The position numbers and the translations under genes are program-made. The notes under the pieces are model-generated. The model was not told where the DNA came from. It saw only the letters and a program-made list of their open reading frames with translations, and did no database searches. A DNA stretch of 64,000 nt from Mauremys mutica (Eukaryota > Chordata > Testudines > Geoemydidae), in contig NC_059072.1 in NCBI RefSeq assembly GCF_020497125.1, forward strand, positions 51,246,697-51,310,696, given 5' to 3'. Below, one piece after another: positions 11,575-21,882 of this stretch. The stretch's first letter is position 1. Every line of letters starts with the position of its first letter.

Positions 11575-12699
11575 TTAGGATGTAAAATACTAAACGGTTA
11601 AACAGTTAACTGATAAGCATTAGTCTTACTGATTAACCGACCCTAACTGTTAACCACCAGCCCCAGGGTGGGCCAGCCAGCTGGAGTGGCCCCAGCTGTG
11701 CTGGTCCGCCGACCCCAGGCCACCTGGTCAGAGCAGCCCAGCCCTGGGCTGGTTTGCCCACAGCCCCAGCTGCACCTGTTCAGGGAGATTTTGGCAAACC
11801 AGTAAAGTACCTAAACCACTATCGCTTGTTTCTAACAGTAGTCAAGTTAGCAGGCCATAGTGAACCATTCTTGCTTATTGCTAACAAAAGTAGATAAGTA
11901 AGCAGGTCATAAATTGGTCACACAGGGGCCTCAGTGTAACCAGACAGGAGGGGAGGGGATTTTGGGTGCCACAAACAGGGCAGCTTGACCCCACGCCCTT
12001 CCTGCTAAGAGTGTTAAAATTGCTGATGCATGTATTTTAGAAAACCAAGTCTGTTTATATGTTCCCCCAGGAATGTTTGTCAGGGCCCAAAGGCATGGAC
12101 ACTCTGCCAATTAACCAGAGATATTTTTTTTTCAATCATAAGGTGTCTGCCTTTTAACCCTGCTTGCTTAGCAAGTTTTCTTTAAGGGTTATGTCATTGT
12201 ATTACTAATGTATAAATAAGGGGGAAAAGTTTGAGGTAATTGGACTTCTCAGGAGGGGCTCTTCAGGGATGCTCCCTCTGGACGCATCTTCGGGTCCCCA
12301 CTGGGAGACGGAAGCCTCGCCAGTTGAAGCCTGTCACGGTGCCACTCGAAAGCCACGCTCAGCTTCGGTAATTATCGAGGGCTGGGGGTGTTTCACTAAC
12401 CTGTTGTGGACTTGTGTAAGTGCTTGAGACTAAGTAAAGTTTAGCTTTAAGTAAAAGCACTCTTGTGGTGTTCTGTTTGTGCCAGCCATCTATCGGTCGG
12501 ATGGTCGTGTCTCCCTTGATTTATTTCCTAATACTACAGAGTAAAAGTTACCGAGAGCTTTGGGTTAAAAGAACCCTGGGTAATATACCCACCAGCCAGA
12601 ACAGCCTCAACCCCTCTCCCTTCAACTGGTTAACTGATTAAACAACATAATTTTAATCATTTAAATGGTTAGCTTTTTAAATGAATATTTACATCCCTC
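11575..12699. mobile_element. hAT-type MITE interrupted by an LTR-like insert
   Basis: The 8-bp sequence GTGAGGAT is repeated perfectly at 11567-11574 and 12700-12707. The ends carry TAGGATGTAAAATA on the left and TATTTACATCCCT on the right as inverted repeats. Next to them lie AACGGTTAAACAGTTAAC and ACTGGTTAACTGATTAAAC. The original MITE is about 350 bp; roughly 780 bp of unrelated sequence sits inside it. Confidence 0.8.
11790..12560 (+). mobile_element. Probable solo LTR nested in the MITE
   Basis: A block unlike its host MITE. It has a TATA box (TATAAATAAGG, 12211), a GC-rich region 60-130 bp downstream, and an AGTAAAG / AAGTAAAAG poly(A)-like stretch at about 12434-12458. It may end in TG...ACA fashion near 12538. 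I found no second LTR, no primer-binding site and no coding sequence, so it would be a solo endogenous-retrovirus LTR. I could not fix the ends or a target duplication. Confidence 0.5.
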
Positions 12700-12707
12700 G
12701 TGAGGAT

Positions 12708-13736
12708 TCATACAAGTAAGGATTGCATGATTAGGTCCTAAAGCCATAACTCTGTTAACACTTGCCAACATGTCCGGAAGTTAAATGGGATTATTCACAT
12801 GAAGAGCGATAAGCACATGCAAAAAACTTTACAGGATTGGAACCTATATTTGAAATTTGGTGAATTTTGATATTTATATGTAAATATGACTCCTAAAATA
12901 ACTTAAAACAAATTATGACCATAATTTTCAAAATGCTGAGCTCAGCTTGAATCCTTTTATTTTATTAGCATAAAGATGCTTGAGGAATTCAGTCTCTCTT
13001 TTTTTCATTTTAGTGCCTTAATATTTTCCTGTGGACCGAGGCAGTGAGTTTGTATTTAATGGGGCTCTGCCATCTTTTGTTGAATTGGTTCTTTTCAATT
13101 ATACTTTGGAAACTTAGGGCATTATTCTCTACTCTCTGCATGGCTCTTCAGTTGCACAATGCCTGTTAGTGTTAATGAGAGTTGAGACTAATGTTTTCTC
13201 TCTAGTACTTTAAACTTCAGTTACAACAGTCTGCTAGCAGAAATGAGCTGTGCTCATTAAACAACTTTAGAGCTGGTATTCTGGAGTAAATTTATCAAAT
13301 TCATAGGACTCGTCCAGACAAACTACAATGAATTGCTTAGACCTCCAGCCACTGACACACCTTCCCTTGCAAAGTCTTATCTGGTCTGGCTTTTCACTCC
13401 TTTCTCTTGGGTTCTCCCCTTGATTATTTTTCTCCCCAACTCCCACAGAGATCCCCCTAATGCATCCAGAAACCTCTCCTAATATGTGCATTGCTCTCAC
13501 TCTGCTTCTTGCTTCCCCTGGGGAATCTCTCTTCACAAGTGAGAAGACTATTTTAAACTGGAGTACAATACATAATATTTAAAAAATTGGCTTTTGATGT
13601 GATTTATCCCAACCTTTCATGTCAGAAGTGTTACAAGTTACAAAGTAGTTTTTCTTCATTAGTAGAGGAGTGAGGGAGAAGCTGACTTCTGCTTTGTTTG
13701 GTTTGTCTAGGATTTAAAGGTGTATTGTTGGAGCAC
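12708..13736. other. Unassigned DNA
   Basis: Its start continues the host repeat that the MITE interrupted (GGATTCATACAAGTAAGGAT). The rest shows nothing recognised. Confidence 0.4.
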
Positions 13737-14090
13737 AGAATTGTAGCAGTGTAAAGCTGGAAGGCATCTTGAGAAGTCATCAAGTCCAGCCCCCAGTGCT
13801 GAGGCTGGACTGAGTGTATCTAGACCATATCTGACAGATGTTTGTCCAACCTTTCTTAAAAACTGCATTGAAGGGCATTCCACAATCTCTGTGGTAGCCT
13901 GTTCCAGATCTTATACCTTTATGGTTAGAAAGCTTTTCCTAAGTGAGATTTGTAAGATTTTGCTGCAGATTAAGCTCATTACTTCTTGTCTTACCTTCAG
14001 TGGGCATGGAGAACATCTGACCACTGTCCTCTATCATATTTGAGGACTATTAACAGGTCCTCCTTAGCCATCTTTTCCCAAGACTATTTA
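13737..14090 (-). mobile_element. CR1 LINE 3' end, decayed
   Basis: On the - strand it has the typical CR1 3' layout. The 3' UTR side (CTGGAAGGCATCTTGAGAAG on the + strand) comes first, then the complement of the C-terminal ORF2 codons around TTGCTGCAGATTAAGCTCAT. Small indels break the frame, so it is older than the copy at 2788-3369. Confidence 0.8.
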
Positions 14091-14189
14091 AGGGAAGAAA
14101 GGACTTCAGGAGAGCTGGCAGTTTCTCCAGGAGACAATATTAAAGGCCCAACTGCGAACTATCCCAATGCAAAGGAAAGATAGAGAGAA

Positions 14190-15072
14190 TAAGAGGCCAG
14201 CATGGCTCCATTGGGAGATTTCAGTTAGCAGTGCAGAAGTAAGGATGACGTGGTATGGTCTTGCCACTCTTACTTCTGCGCTGCTGCCTGCAGAGCTGGG
14301 CCCTCAGTCAGCAGCTGCCACTCCCTGGCTGCCAAGCTCTGAAGGCAGCAGTGCAGAACTAAGGATGGCATAGTACAGGGGTCGGCAACCTCTGGCATGC
14401 GGCTCGCCAGGTTAAGCACCCTGGCAGGCTGGGCCAGTTTGTTTACCTGCTGTGTTGGCAGGTTCGGTGGACTGCGGCTCCCACTGGCCACGGTTCGCCG
14501 TCCAGGCCAATGGGGGTGGCGGGAAGCCGTAGCCAGCACATCCCTCGCCTGCGCCACTTCCCGCTGCCTCCATTGGCCTGGGACGGCGAACTGCGGCCAG
14601 TGGGAGCCACGGTCCGCCGAACCTACTGACGCGGCAGGTAAACAAACTGGCCTGGCCCACCAGGGTAGTTACACTGGCGAGCCGCATGCCAGAGGTTGCC
14701 GACCCCTGGCATAGTATGATATTGCCACCCAGCTGTGCTGCTGCTGGCAGGGAACTGCCATCAGAACTGGGTGCCCAGCCACCAGTTGCAGCTCTGCAGC
14801 CATCAGTCGCCACTCTCTGGCCACCCAGTTCTGAAGGCAGCACAGAAGTAAGGGAGGCCTCCCTAAAGTAACATTGTGACTCCCCACCCCCCACCTCCCC
14901 CGGCACCTCCATTTTGGGTCAGAACCCCCAATTTGAGAAATGCTGGTCTCCCCCGTGAAATCTGTATGGTATTGGGTAAAAGCACACAAAAGACCAGATT
15001 TCATGGTGGGAGACCAGATTTCACCGTCCGTGATTCATTTTCCATGGCCGTGAATTTGGTAGGGCCCTAACT
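14190..15072. mobile_element. hAT-like remnant holding a nested foldback element
   Basis: The right end carries GACCAGATTTCAC repeats and finishes GAATTTGGTAGGGCCCTA, a terminal sequence of a common turtle element. GC-rich blocks with GAAGGCAGCAG...AGAACTAAGGATG repeats occur on both sides of the nested element at 14376-14708. The left boundary is uncertain. Confidence 0.5.
14376..14708. mobile_element. Foldback hAT element (family D)
   Basis: Ends CAGGGGTCGGCAACC and GGTTGCCGACCCCTG. The perfect 8-bp duplication GCATAGTA lies at 14368-14375 and 14709-14716. The inverted repeat extends through almost the whole element: GCCAGGTTAAGCACCCTGG mirrors the other arm, and CAGTTTGTTTACCTGC mirrors GCAGGTAAACAAACTGG. 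A single strand would fold into one long hairpin. A second, decayed copy is at 40938-41144. Confidence 0.92.
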
Positions 15073-15084
15073 ATAGCACATGCT

Positions 15085-16651
15085 AACCTTCTGAAATCAC
15101 AACTTAGAGGGGGAGTTTAATTTTTAACTCTCCTAGTTAAGCATGGTAGCTAATGCAATCTAACAACACATCTTTTAAATCTAGTCAGGACAAAACTTAT
15201 TTTTATTCAAAGTCACATCTGATTACTTTATTGACAAATTATTTTACCACGTCTTACTCATGATAACGCCAACAAGTTATGGGAGAGGAAGCTGAGTTCT
15301 AATCATGCTGGAACATAATGATCAGAATTGTTAAGGTTCAATTGAAGGGCTGAAATTCTACCCTCAATTGTACCTTTGAAGACCTTTGAAGATGGGTATA
15401 ATTGAGAGCAGAATTGGACCTATTGAATCTTCCTTTCTGCTGCTGAGATGCAAACCAGAAAGAATACAACTTAACTTTCTGGTCTTGGCTTGGATTTGCT
15501 GAGCTGTCAGTTAGAAATACCACTACAAATGACTTGCATCACGCTGTTAAACAGGATAAATGTGATTTAGTAGTCACTATCTGTCTTGATTACAACTTCA
15601 GTTTTGTGATTAAGAAACATCAACATCGGGCACTTAGTTAGGGGTAACATAGATAGTTCAGCCTTCATGGTCCATGAGGTTCTTGGCCTCTCTGCTGTGT
15701 CTGCTAATTAGTGGACAGTATGGTGGTGAGTTTATAATGTGGGAGGTAGAACTAAGACCCAACAAACTTCTATCAAACATCCATTTGATGGGAACAGCTT
15801 TTTATGTGCTTGCTGAGTTGGGTGGGATTCATACTGGTAGAATAAAGGCCGTGGAGGTCATTAGCAATATCCTGAGGCTTCTAGACCCTTAATTTAACAC
15901 CTCTAAGAGTGCAGCTTGTTTTCTGGAAGGATACATTTACTACATCAAGTTTTGACCTCTCTGGAGCTTGCATGGACAAAGGTCTGCCATTCTCTGCACA
16001 CGCTGTTCTGTCCTCAAAGAAAACTCCTTATGTGCACCCCTGTTCTTAAAGGGATAGTTCGCTTTAACCAAAATATAAACACTAAAATACAATAATAAAA
16101 CAAATTATCACAACATCAAAATTCAGATCTAAAAATATTTTTGCAATAGAAAATCATGTAAGAATAAAATATAAATGTTTCCCTCTGTAGGTGACCAGTC
16201 AGGTTTGGACCCATAACCTTCAGGCCTAGAGCATAGGTTTCTAATATTCCAGCTAAAGCAGAGGCAAATTATTACTCTCTGTTAGGGACAACCCACAGGA
16301 GATGAGACAACAGCCACATTATCACTGGGTTACATAATTATTTGTTAACTATCATTAGAATGTTGAGTTCTGTTCCTGGATCTGGTAGTATGTAACAACA
16401 TCCTGGTTTGGATCATCTGCGGGGATTGAAGGTGGGATCTCTATAACTAAAATGATAAGCTTCTACCTATCACCCAAGCTAATGGATAATACAGATCAGC
16501 ATGCGGGGCCAGAAGCAGACTCGTAAACCCCTATATTTATTCTAGCCACTAGAGAGAAACAAAGATCCATAGTTGGGTTTATGTGGTTTAGACAAGCACA
16601 TAATTTGGACCCTTTCTATTGAAAGGCAGTGTGGCAAAGTGGATGAGATTG
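15085..16651. other. Unassigned AT-rich DNA
   Basis: No supported gene, RNA or repeat family recognised. Confidence 0.4.
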
Positions 16652-16659
16652 GTATATAC

Positions 16660-17067
16660 CGGGGGTCGGCAACCTTTCAGAAGTGGTGTGCTGAGTCTTC
16701 CTTTATTCACTTTGATTTAAGGTTTCACGTGCCAGTAATACATTTTAATGTTTTTTAGAAGGTCTCTCTCTATAAGTCTATATATTATATAACTAAGCTA
16801 GTGTTGTATTGTAAAATAAACAAGGTTTTCAAAATGTTTAAGAAGCTTAATTTAAAATTAAATTAAAATGTTGATCTTACGCCGCCGGCCTGCTCAGCCT
16901 GCTGCTGGTCTGGGGTTCTGTTCACCTAGGCCAGCAGTGGACTGAGCGGGGCCTGCAGCCGGGACCCTGGCTGGCAAGGGTCCGTTAGCCAGAACCTCAG
17001 ACTGGCAGCTGGCTGTGCGGGGCCGACGGATGGGACCCCAGACCGGCAGTGGGCTGAGTGACCTCTG
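16660..17067. mobile_element. hAT element, family A in reverse, with a different second end
   Basis: The left end CGGGGGTCGGCAACC and the AT-rich arm are the reverse complement of the family A arm seen at 4064 and 60245. The right half is different: GC-rich, with repeated AGACCGGCAG / GCTGAG motifs and a weak end GTGACCTCTG. The 8-bp duplication GTATATAC is perfect (16652-16659, 17068-17075), so both ends were present at insertion. Confidence 0.85.
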
Positions 17068-17309
17068 GTATATACCGTATTAAACATGGATTCTGCTCCT
17101 ACATCTGCCTGCTGTGACTGTGTCTACCTTCTCAGTTATATAAGCTACAAAATGGGTCATTGATAGCTGCCTTCCCTAAGGTTGATGGATGAGATCTTGG
17201 ATAATAAGGATTGTGCAGTGCTCAAAAATTCCAAGAACAAACAGCAGAAGAGCTAGGATTAGAACTCCTGAGATCTTTGCTTGTAGTTGAATGTACCTTC
17301 CCTTTAGGC

Positions 17310-17719
17310 CAGGGGTGGCCAACCTGAACCTGAGAAGGAGCCAGAATTTACCAATGTACATTGCCAAAGAGCCACAGTAATATGTCAGCAGCCCCACATC
17401 AGCTTCCCCACCCCACCCCGGCTCCCAGTGCCTCCCACCCATCGGCAGCCCCACCAATCAGCGCCTCCCCTCCCTTCCCACACCTCCTAATCAGCTGTTT
17501 CATGGCATGCAGGAGGCTGGGGAGGGGGGAGGGGTGGGAAGGGATGGAGTGGGGGCAGGGCCTGCAGCAGAGCCAGGGGTTGAGCAGTGAGCACCCCCTG
17601 GCCCATTGGAAAGTTGGCGCCTGTAGCTCCAGCCCCGGAGTCGGTGCCTATACGAGGAGTCGCATATTAACTTCTGAAGAGCCGCGTGTGGCTCCGGAGC
17701 CACAGGTTGGCCACCCCTG
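17310..17719. mobile_element. Non-autonomous hAT element (family E)
   Basis: Ends CAGGGGTGGCCAACC and GGTTGGCCACCCCTG with the perfect 8-bp duplication CTTTAGGC (17302-17309, 17720-17727). The AGAGCCACAG and GCCGCGTGTGGCTCCGG motifs near the ends are typical of this turtle family. The interior is C-rich and non-coding. Confidence 0.93.
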
Positions 17720-17939
17720 CTTTAGGCTGTTGTGTGGGATAATGTTTCTCTGTGTGTGACATTTCAGCAATTATGTGGAAATGCATCACAAACCTGCAAA
17801 ATATATGTGTGTCATTTGGCATGTCCAATAATGCTATAATCACCTACATTTTTAATTTGAAGTTTTAAAAAAATTGTTTTGTATTTGACTGGCTCATGAA
17901 AGAATGTTTGCAGTGTTATAACTGGGTTGACCCCAGAAT

Positions 17940-18112
17940 AGGAGAGAGACATGGTAGGTGAGGTAATATCATTTATTGGACTAACTGCTGATTTCCTTCC
18001 CCAGATTTGATGAAGAGCTGTGTGTAAACCTGAAAGCTTTCACCTTCCACCAACAAAAGTTGGTCCAATACAAGATATTAGCTCACCTGCCTTCTCTCTC
18101 ATGAAAGAAAAT
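17940..18112 (+). repeat. Retroelement tail, second copy of the 5735 family
   Basis: Contains GAGGTAATATCATTTATTGG, TTGATGAAGAGCTGTGTGTA, then CTGAAAGC and CCAACAAAAGTTGGTCC, then ATATTAGCTCACC. The order UGAUGA, hairpin-like spacer, GAAAGC recalls the conserved core of a hammerhead ribozyme, as in Penelope-like elements, but the helices do not pair well in this copy. Confidence 0.5.
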
Positions 18113-19010
18113 TCACATTTCATAACATTTTGTTATGGATGAACACTTTATTTTGAAAAAAAATAGGTTCTGCTTTAGGTTTTTTGTTTGACTTAACCTC
18201 TATTATATGTTTAATTAAATATTAGTATTGTTCTGTTAACATTGCAGGTGAAAACATTAATTTGAAAATTAATCCTGTTTCATTTTTAGAATAGTTTATT
18301 AAAATAGGAAAATTGGCCAGTTAGAAACCAGTTTCATTTTCTGATAGTGGTAAGAGCACTGTATAGTCAAAATGTTCAAACTAGCTGCTTTAATATTTAC
18401 TGTGATGCTACAACAGAGACACCCTTTCTTTGAAGGGTGCTCTCTGGAGTCTTGATGGATTTAGAATTGGAAGTTATTCTTTCGCTCAAATTTCTTTTGT
18501 GCAGCCCAGGCTAATTAAAAAAGATGCCATTGACAAGACATGATTTGTCTTTTTTTTCCCCTATTAGTCATGAACTCAGAGAGGCAGAAAAAGATCCTTG
18601 AAAGTCATTTTCACCCTCAGTCTAGATAGAGTGTTTAAGAATAATAGCTTCTGAAATATTATTCTAGTCTCTGTAGCAAAAGTATTCCAGTTTTGGACAG
18701 ACCTTTCGTGTAATGATACCTCATTTGGTTAAGAATCTCATGATGAGTATCTGGGATCTGTACTAGCAGTAGATTCCAGTGCTGAGTATCTTGTTTAATG
18801 GATGTGATAATGTCTGTTTTCCTTTGCCTACTCTGAGCTGTGTATGTGAGTAACTTCTTGACTCAGAAGAGGTTTTGTTTTTAAACAAATGTTTTATTTA
18901 CCTGGAGTTTGTGGTGGAAACAAAATGTTAACACAAGATCTAGTACAGCCCCTTGTATTCTCTTTGGAAGATAAGCACAAGTAGGAAGAGATTGTAAAAT
19001 GCTTAAACAA
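18113..19010. other. Unassigned DNA
   Basis: No supported feature. It runs into the Penelope-like remnant at about 19000. Confidence 0.4.
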
Positions 19011-19014
19011 ACCT

Positions 19015-19425
19015 GTAGGAGAACACTTCAACCTTCCTGGCTACACCATAGCAGATTTTAAGGTAGCCATCCTACAGCAAAAAAACATCAGGACCAGACT
19101 TCAAAGAAAAACTGCTGAGCTTCAGTTCATTTGTAAATTTGATACCATCAGCTCAGGATTAAACACACTGTGAATGGCTTGCCAACTACAAAAGCAGTTT
19201 GTCCTCCCTTGGTGTTCACACCTCAACTGCTAGAAGAGGGCCTCATCCTCCCTGATTGAACTAACTTTGTTATCTCCAGACTGATTTTGGCCTGCATATT
19301 TATACCTGCCTCTGGAAATTTCCATTCCATGCGTCTGACGAAGTGGATATTCATCCATGAAAGGTTATGCTCCAATACATCTGTTAGTCTATAAGATGCC
19401 ACAGGACTCTCTGTTGCTTAAACAA
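19015..19425 (+). mobile_element. Penelope-like retroelement 3' end
   Basis: A frame from 19015 reads VGEHFNLPGY, then a QFICKFDTISSGLN stretch, and stops at 19171. HFNLPGH-like and GLN-type blocks are typical of the C-terminal GIY-YIG endonuclease domain of Penelope-like elements. The expected next residues follow in another frame, so a small indel breaks the gene here. The coding remnant is followed by about 150 bp of 3' UTR and then the tail with CTGACGA...GAAA at 19335-19362 and TTAGTCTATAAGATGCCACA. Reverse transcriptase is absent (5' truncation). Tail fragments recur at 21746, 24850 and 61868. Confidence 0.7.
19335..19372 (+). ncRNA. Decayed hammerhead-ribozyme-like motif in the PLE tail
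   Basis: CTGACGA (19335-19341) fits the hammerhead consensus CUGANGA. A 6-bp stem II with an AUUC loop follows (19343-19358), then GAAA (19359-19362), then a minimal stem III GG-UUAU-GC and UC at the cleavage position. One stem III pair is mismatched here (G-G), and stem I does not pair convincingly. Hammerhead motifs are known in Penelope-like elements; activity of this copy is doubtful. Confidence 0.45.
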
Positions 19426-20555
19426 AACATGTGTGAGATAGGCAATTTAGCAGAAATAGGGGAGAAAGCTTCTACTATGGTGCAGGTCAATGATGCACCA
19501 TAAATCTTAGTATAGTTGCTAGGGAACCCTAAAGATTATGGGGCTTCCCAGCTAGAATGGCTTCACTGGGAACATTGGTGGATTCTCTAGCTACCATGCT
19601 GAGACAGAACCACCAAAGACTGATAAATGGATAGATTTATTTATTTATATTCCACTCCTTACCATGGTAGCTGAGTGCTTAATCCTCCCTACTCCCCAGG
19701 TCTTGGAGAACTTGGGAGGTCCCCAGGCAACCGGCAAGTGTTACTCACATGTGTTTATTCTAATTTTGCCTAGTTGAACACAAGTCTCATGAATTGAATT
19801 GGCTTTATGTGCTTGCATGTATGTATATTTCATCCCCTTCACTCAGACTTGAAGACACACGAATTTTCTCTTCTCCATACCTACTTCCTGACTAGAATAG
19901 TCACTGTGTGGTGACTTCTAAGACACGCTTCCTGTAATACATTGCAGGCTTGCAGCAATTGATTTAAGTGCAGATTGGATAATAATCTTTAATTCCTCTG
20001 TAGTTAATTAAAAAACGAAAACCATTCATTGCTTTAAAGGCACTGAGGTAAAATCTGCAATGTTGTAATTATGTAGGTAACGCTTAGATATTCATCATAA
20101 ATTTAGTTTGTGGAAATCATGCATTGATTGTAATTGAGCATAATATGCATCCTCTCCAATGTGTTGTCATGCTATTTTTAGCATTACTCACAGTAAAGTG
20201 ATCTACATATCCTTTACTTCATCTGAGATGTCAAGGCTTAATTAATTGATGTTTGTAATTTGAGATCTGTGGATAATAGAGTTTCAGAAGTGCAAACTTG
20301 TTGATGTTACCACTACAGTTGCTTAATCTTAAAACGATCCATTAACCAATTATGGTCAGCGGCATTTACACCACTCTCAAATTGCAATTGCATGCAATTT
20401 AAAACCTCATTTTGGTCACAATCGTTGAGTAAAACATTGTTTGGCTTCATTTGACACCTAAACATAACAGAACAAAGCAGGACAATAGCACCTCATGTGT
20501 AAGGTAAGTGTGTCAATGCAAGGATAGCAGAAAAAGGTAGGTAAATTTTCCTCCT
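19426..20555. other. Unassigned DNA
   Basis: No supported feature. A short AT-rich TTTATTTATTTATATT run lies near 19638. Confidence 0.4.
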
Positions 20556-20812
20556 GTCAAGGCTTGTTCTACAATTAAAATTTATATCAGCATAGTTCTG
20601 TTGGTCAGGGTGAGGGAGAAAAAACACACCTCTGGCTGACATAGCTATGTAGACAAAACACCCAGTGAGAAAAGTGTTTCTGTCAGTGTCCGGGGAGGTA
20701 GTGTTCCTGCACCATAGCAAAACTCCTTCTGTCGGTGTCCGCTGTGTCTATGCTAGGGGGCTGTGCCATCATAGATATGCAGATGAAGCCTCCGTATGTA
20801 GACATAGCCTAG
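20556..20812. mobile_element. MITE, probably Harbinger-related
   Basis: Ends AAGGCTTGTTCTACA and TGTAGACATAGCCT are imperfect inverted repeats of the type seen in turtle Harbinger MITEs. The interior has GCATAGTTCTGTTGGTCAGG mirrored by GGCTGACATAGCTATG. Target duplication not resolved; no coding potential. Confidence 0.6.
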
Positions 20813-21745
20813 GATTGCGCATAAACCTTTGCTGTTGCAGATTGCCGTTTGGCACTCTCAAAAATGCAACAGGTAAATAAATATCCAGTTGGACCAAACA
20901 TGTTAAAGGAATATCCTGCCTCACCTTCCTCTGCATAGCACAGATGTATTTAAAAAAAACCCAAACCTTGATTTATGCAAAAATTATTTGCTGTTGCTGC
21001 CTTAATGTTTAGAATGGCAAGATCATAACTTTAATTTTTTGTAAATGTGACTTGAAAAGTACCCTGTATGTTTAATATCACCGAAGAAAACAATTACTGC
21101 AACCAGAGACTTTTCACTTTGCTAACTTCTTGCTTATAAAGCATTTCTCGTATAAAACTGCATTGCTGGATCCGAGCTCCACTGAAGACACATTAATCCC
21201 ACAACAAATTGCTCTGCTCCCTAGAATTGTTAGACCATATCAAAGGTCCACTTGGTAGTCATCACTGGACTCTACTGTAGTGTTAATACGTCAGTTTTCC
21301 ATTTAATTGCATGATCACTGTTAATTTAATCTACAACAAATCAATGGTACTGAACTATGGAGTACATTATTTTTAGTGAGTAGTAAGTGAATGGGATGAT
21401 TACACTAGCTTAGTGTTCTGTTGAATAGAAGAGAAATCAATTGGCCTGAAAGAATTAACTGCAGAGCAACAATGTAAAATGTGTGACCTCTCACCCTTCC
21501 TCCCCTTCCCAATGAGGCATTTTGTAAAGCTGTGGTCATTCTGCACATTGCATACACACATTTCTACTAAAGCTGGCCTGGGCAGTCTGCTGGCTGTCTA
21601 AAAATGGAGTGCCATGCACCGTCTTCGCTAAATCTTTCCCCTACCCTCCTCCCCTGCTTTCCAATCTGTGTGGTTATCTCTACATGGCTGGCAGTGCTAG
21701 ATTGTAATTCCAGTTTTGTGAGAACTGAGCTGATAAATCTCTTTA
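20813..21745. other. Unassigned DNA
   Basis: No supported feature. Confidence 0.4.
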
Positions 21746-21882
21746 CTGATTTGCATATGAAGAAGTGGTTTTTTACCCATGAAAGCTTATGCCCAAATAA
21801 ATCTGTTAGTCTTTAAGGTGCCACCAAACTCCTCATTGTTTTTGTGAATACAGACTAACACGGCTACTCCTCTGATACTGTT
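21746..21882 (+). mobile_element. PLE tail fragment
   Basis: Carries a GAAGAAGTGG hairpin spacer, GAAAGCTTATGC (21781-21792), TCTGTTAGTCTTTAAGGTGC and CAGACTAACACGGCTACTCC. The hammerhead-like core is mutated: ATGAAGA (21757-21763) instead of CUGANGA, and C instead of U before the cleavage position. Confidence 0.7.

Noticed and set aside
14270..14912. Overlapping frames on both strands up to 166 residues
   Set aside because: They are translations of the foldback hAT element and its host repeat; mirrored arms give mirrored frames.
17068..17083. TATACCGTATTA as a second copy of the 305-type TIR (TACCGTATTTTCC)
   Set aside because: Only eight bases match, and the sequence is explained by the hAT target duplication plus flank.
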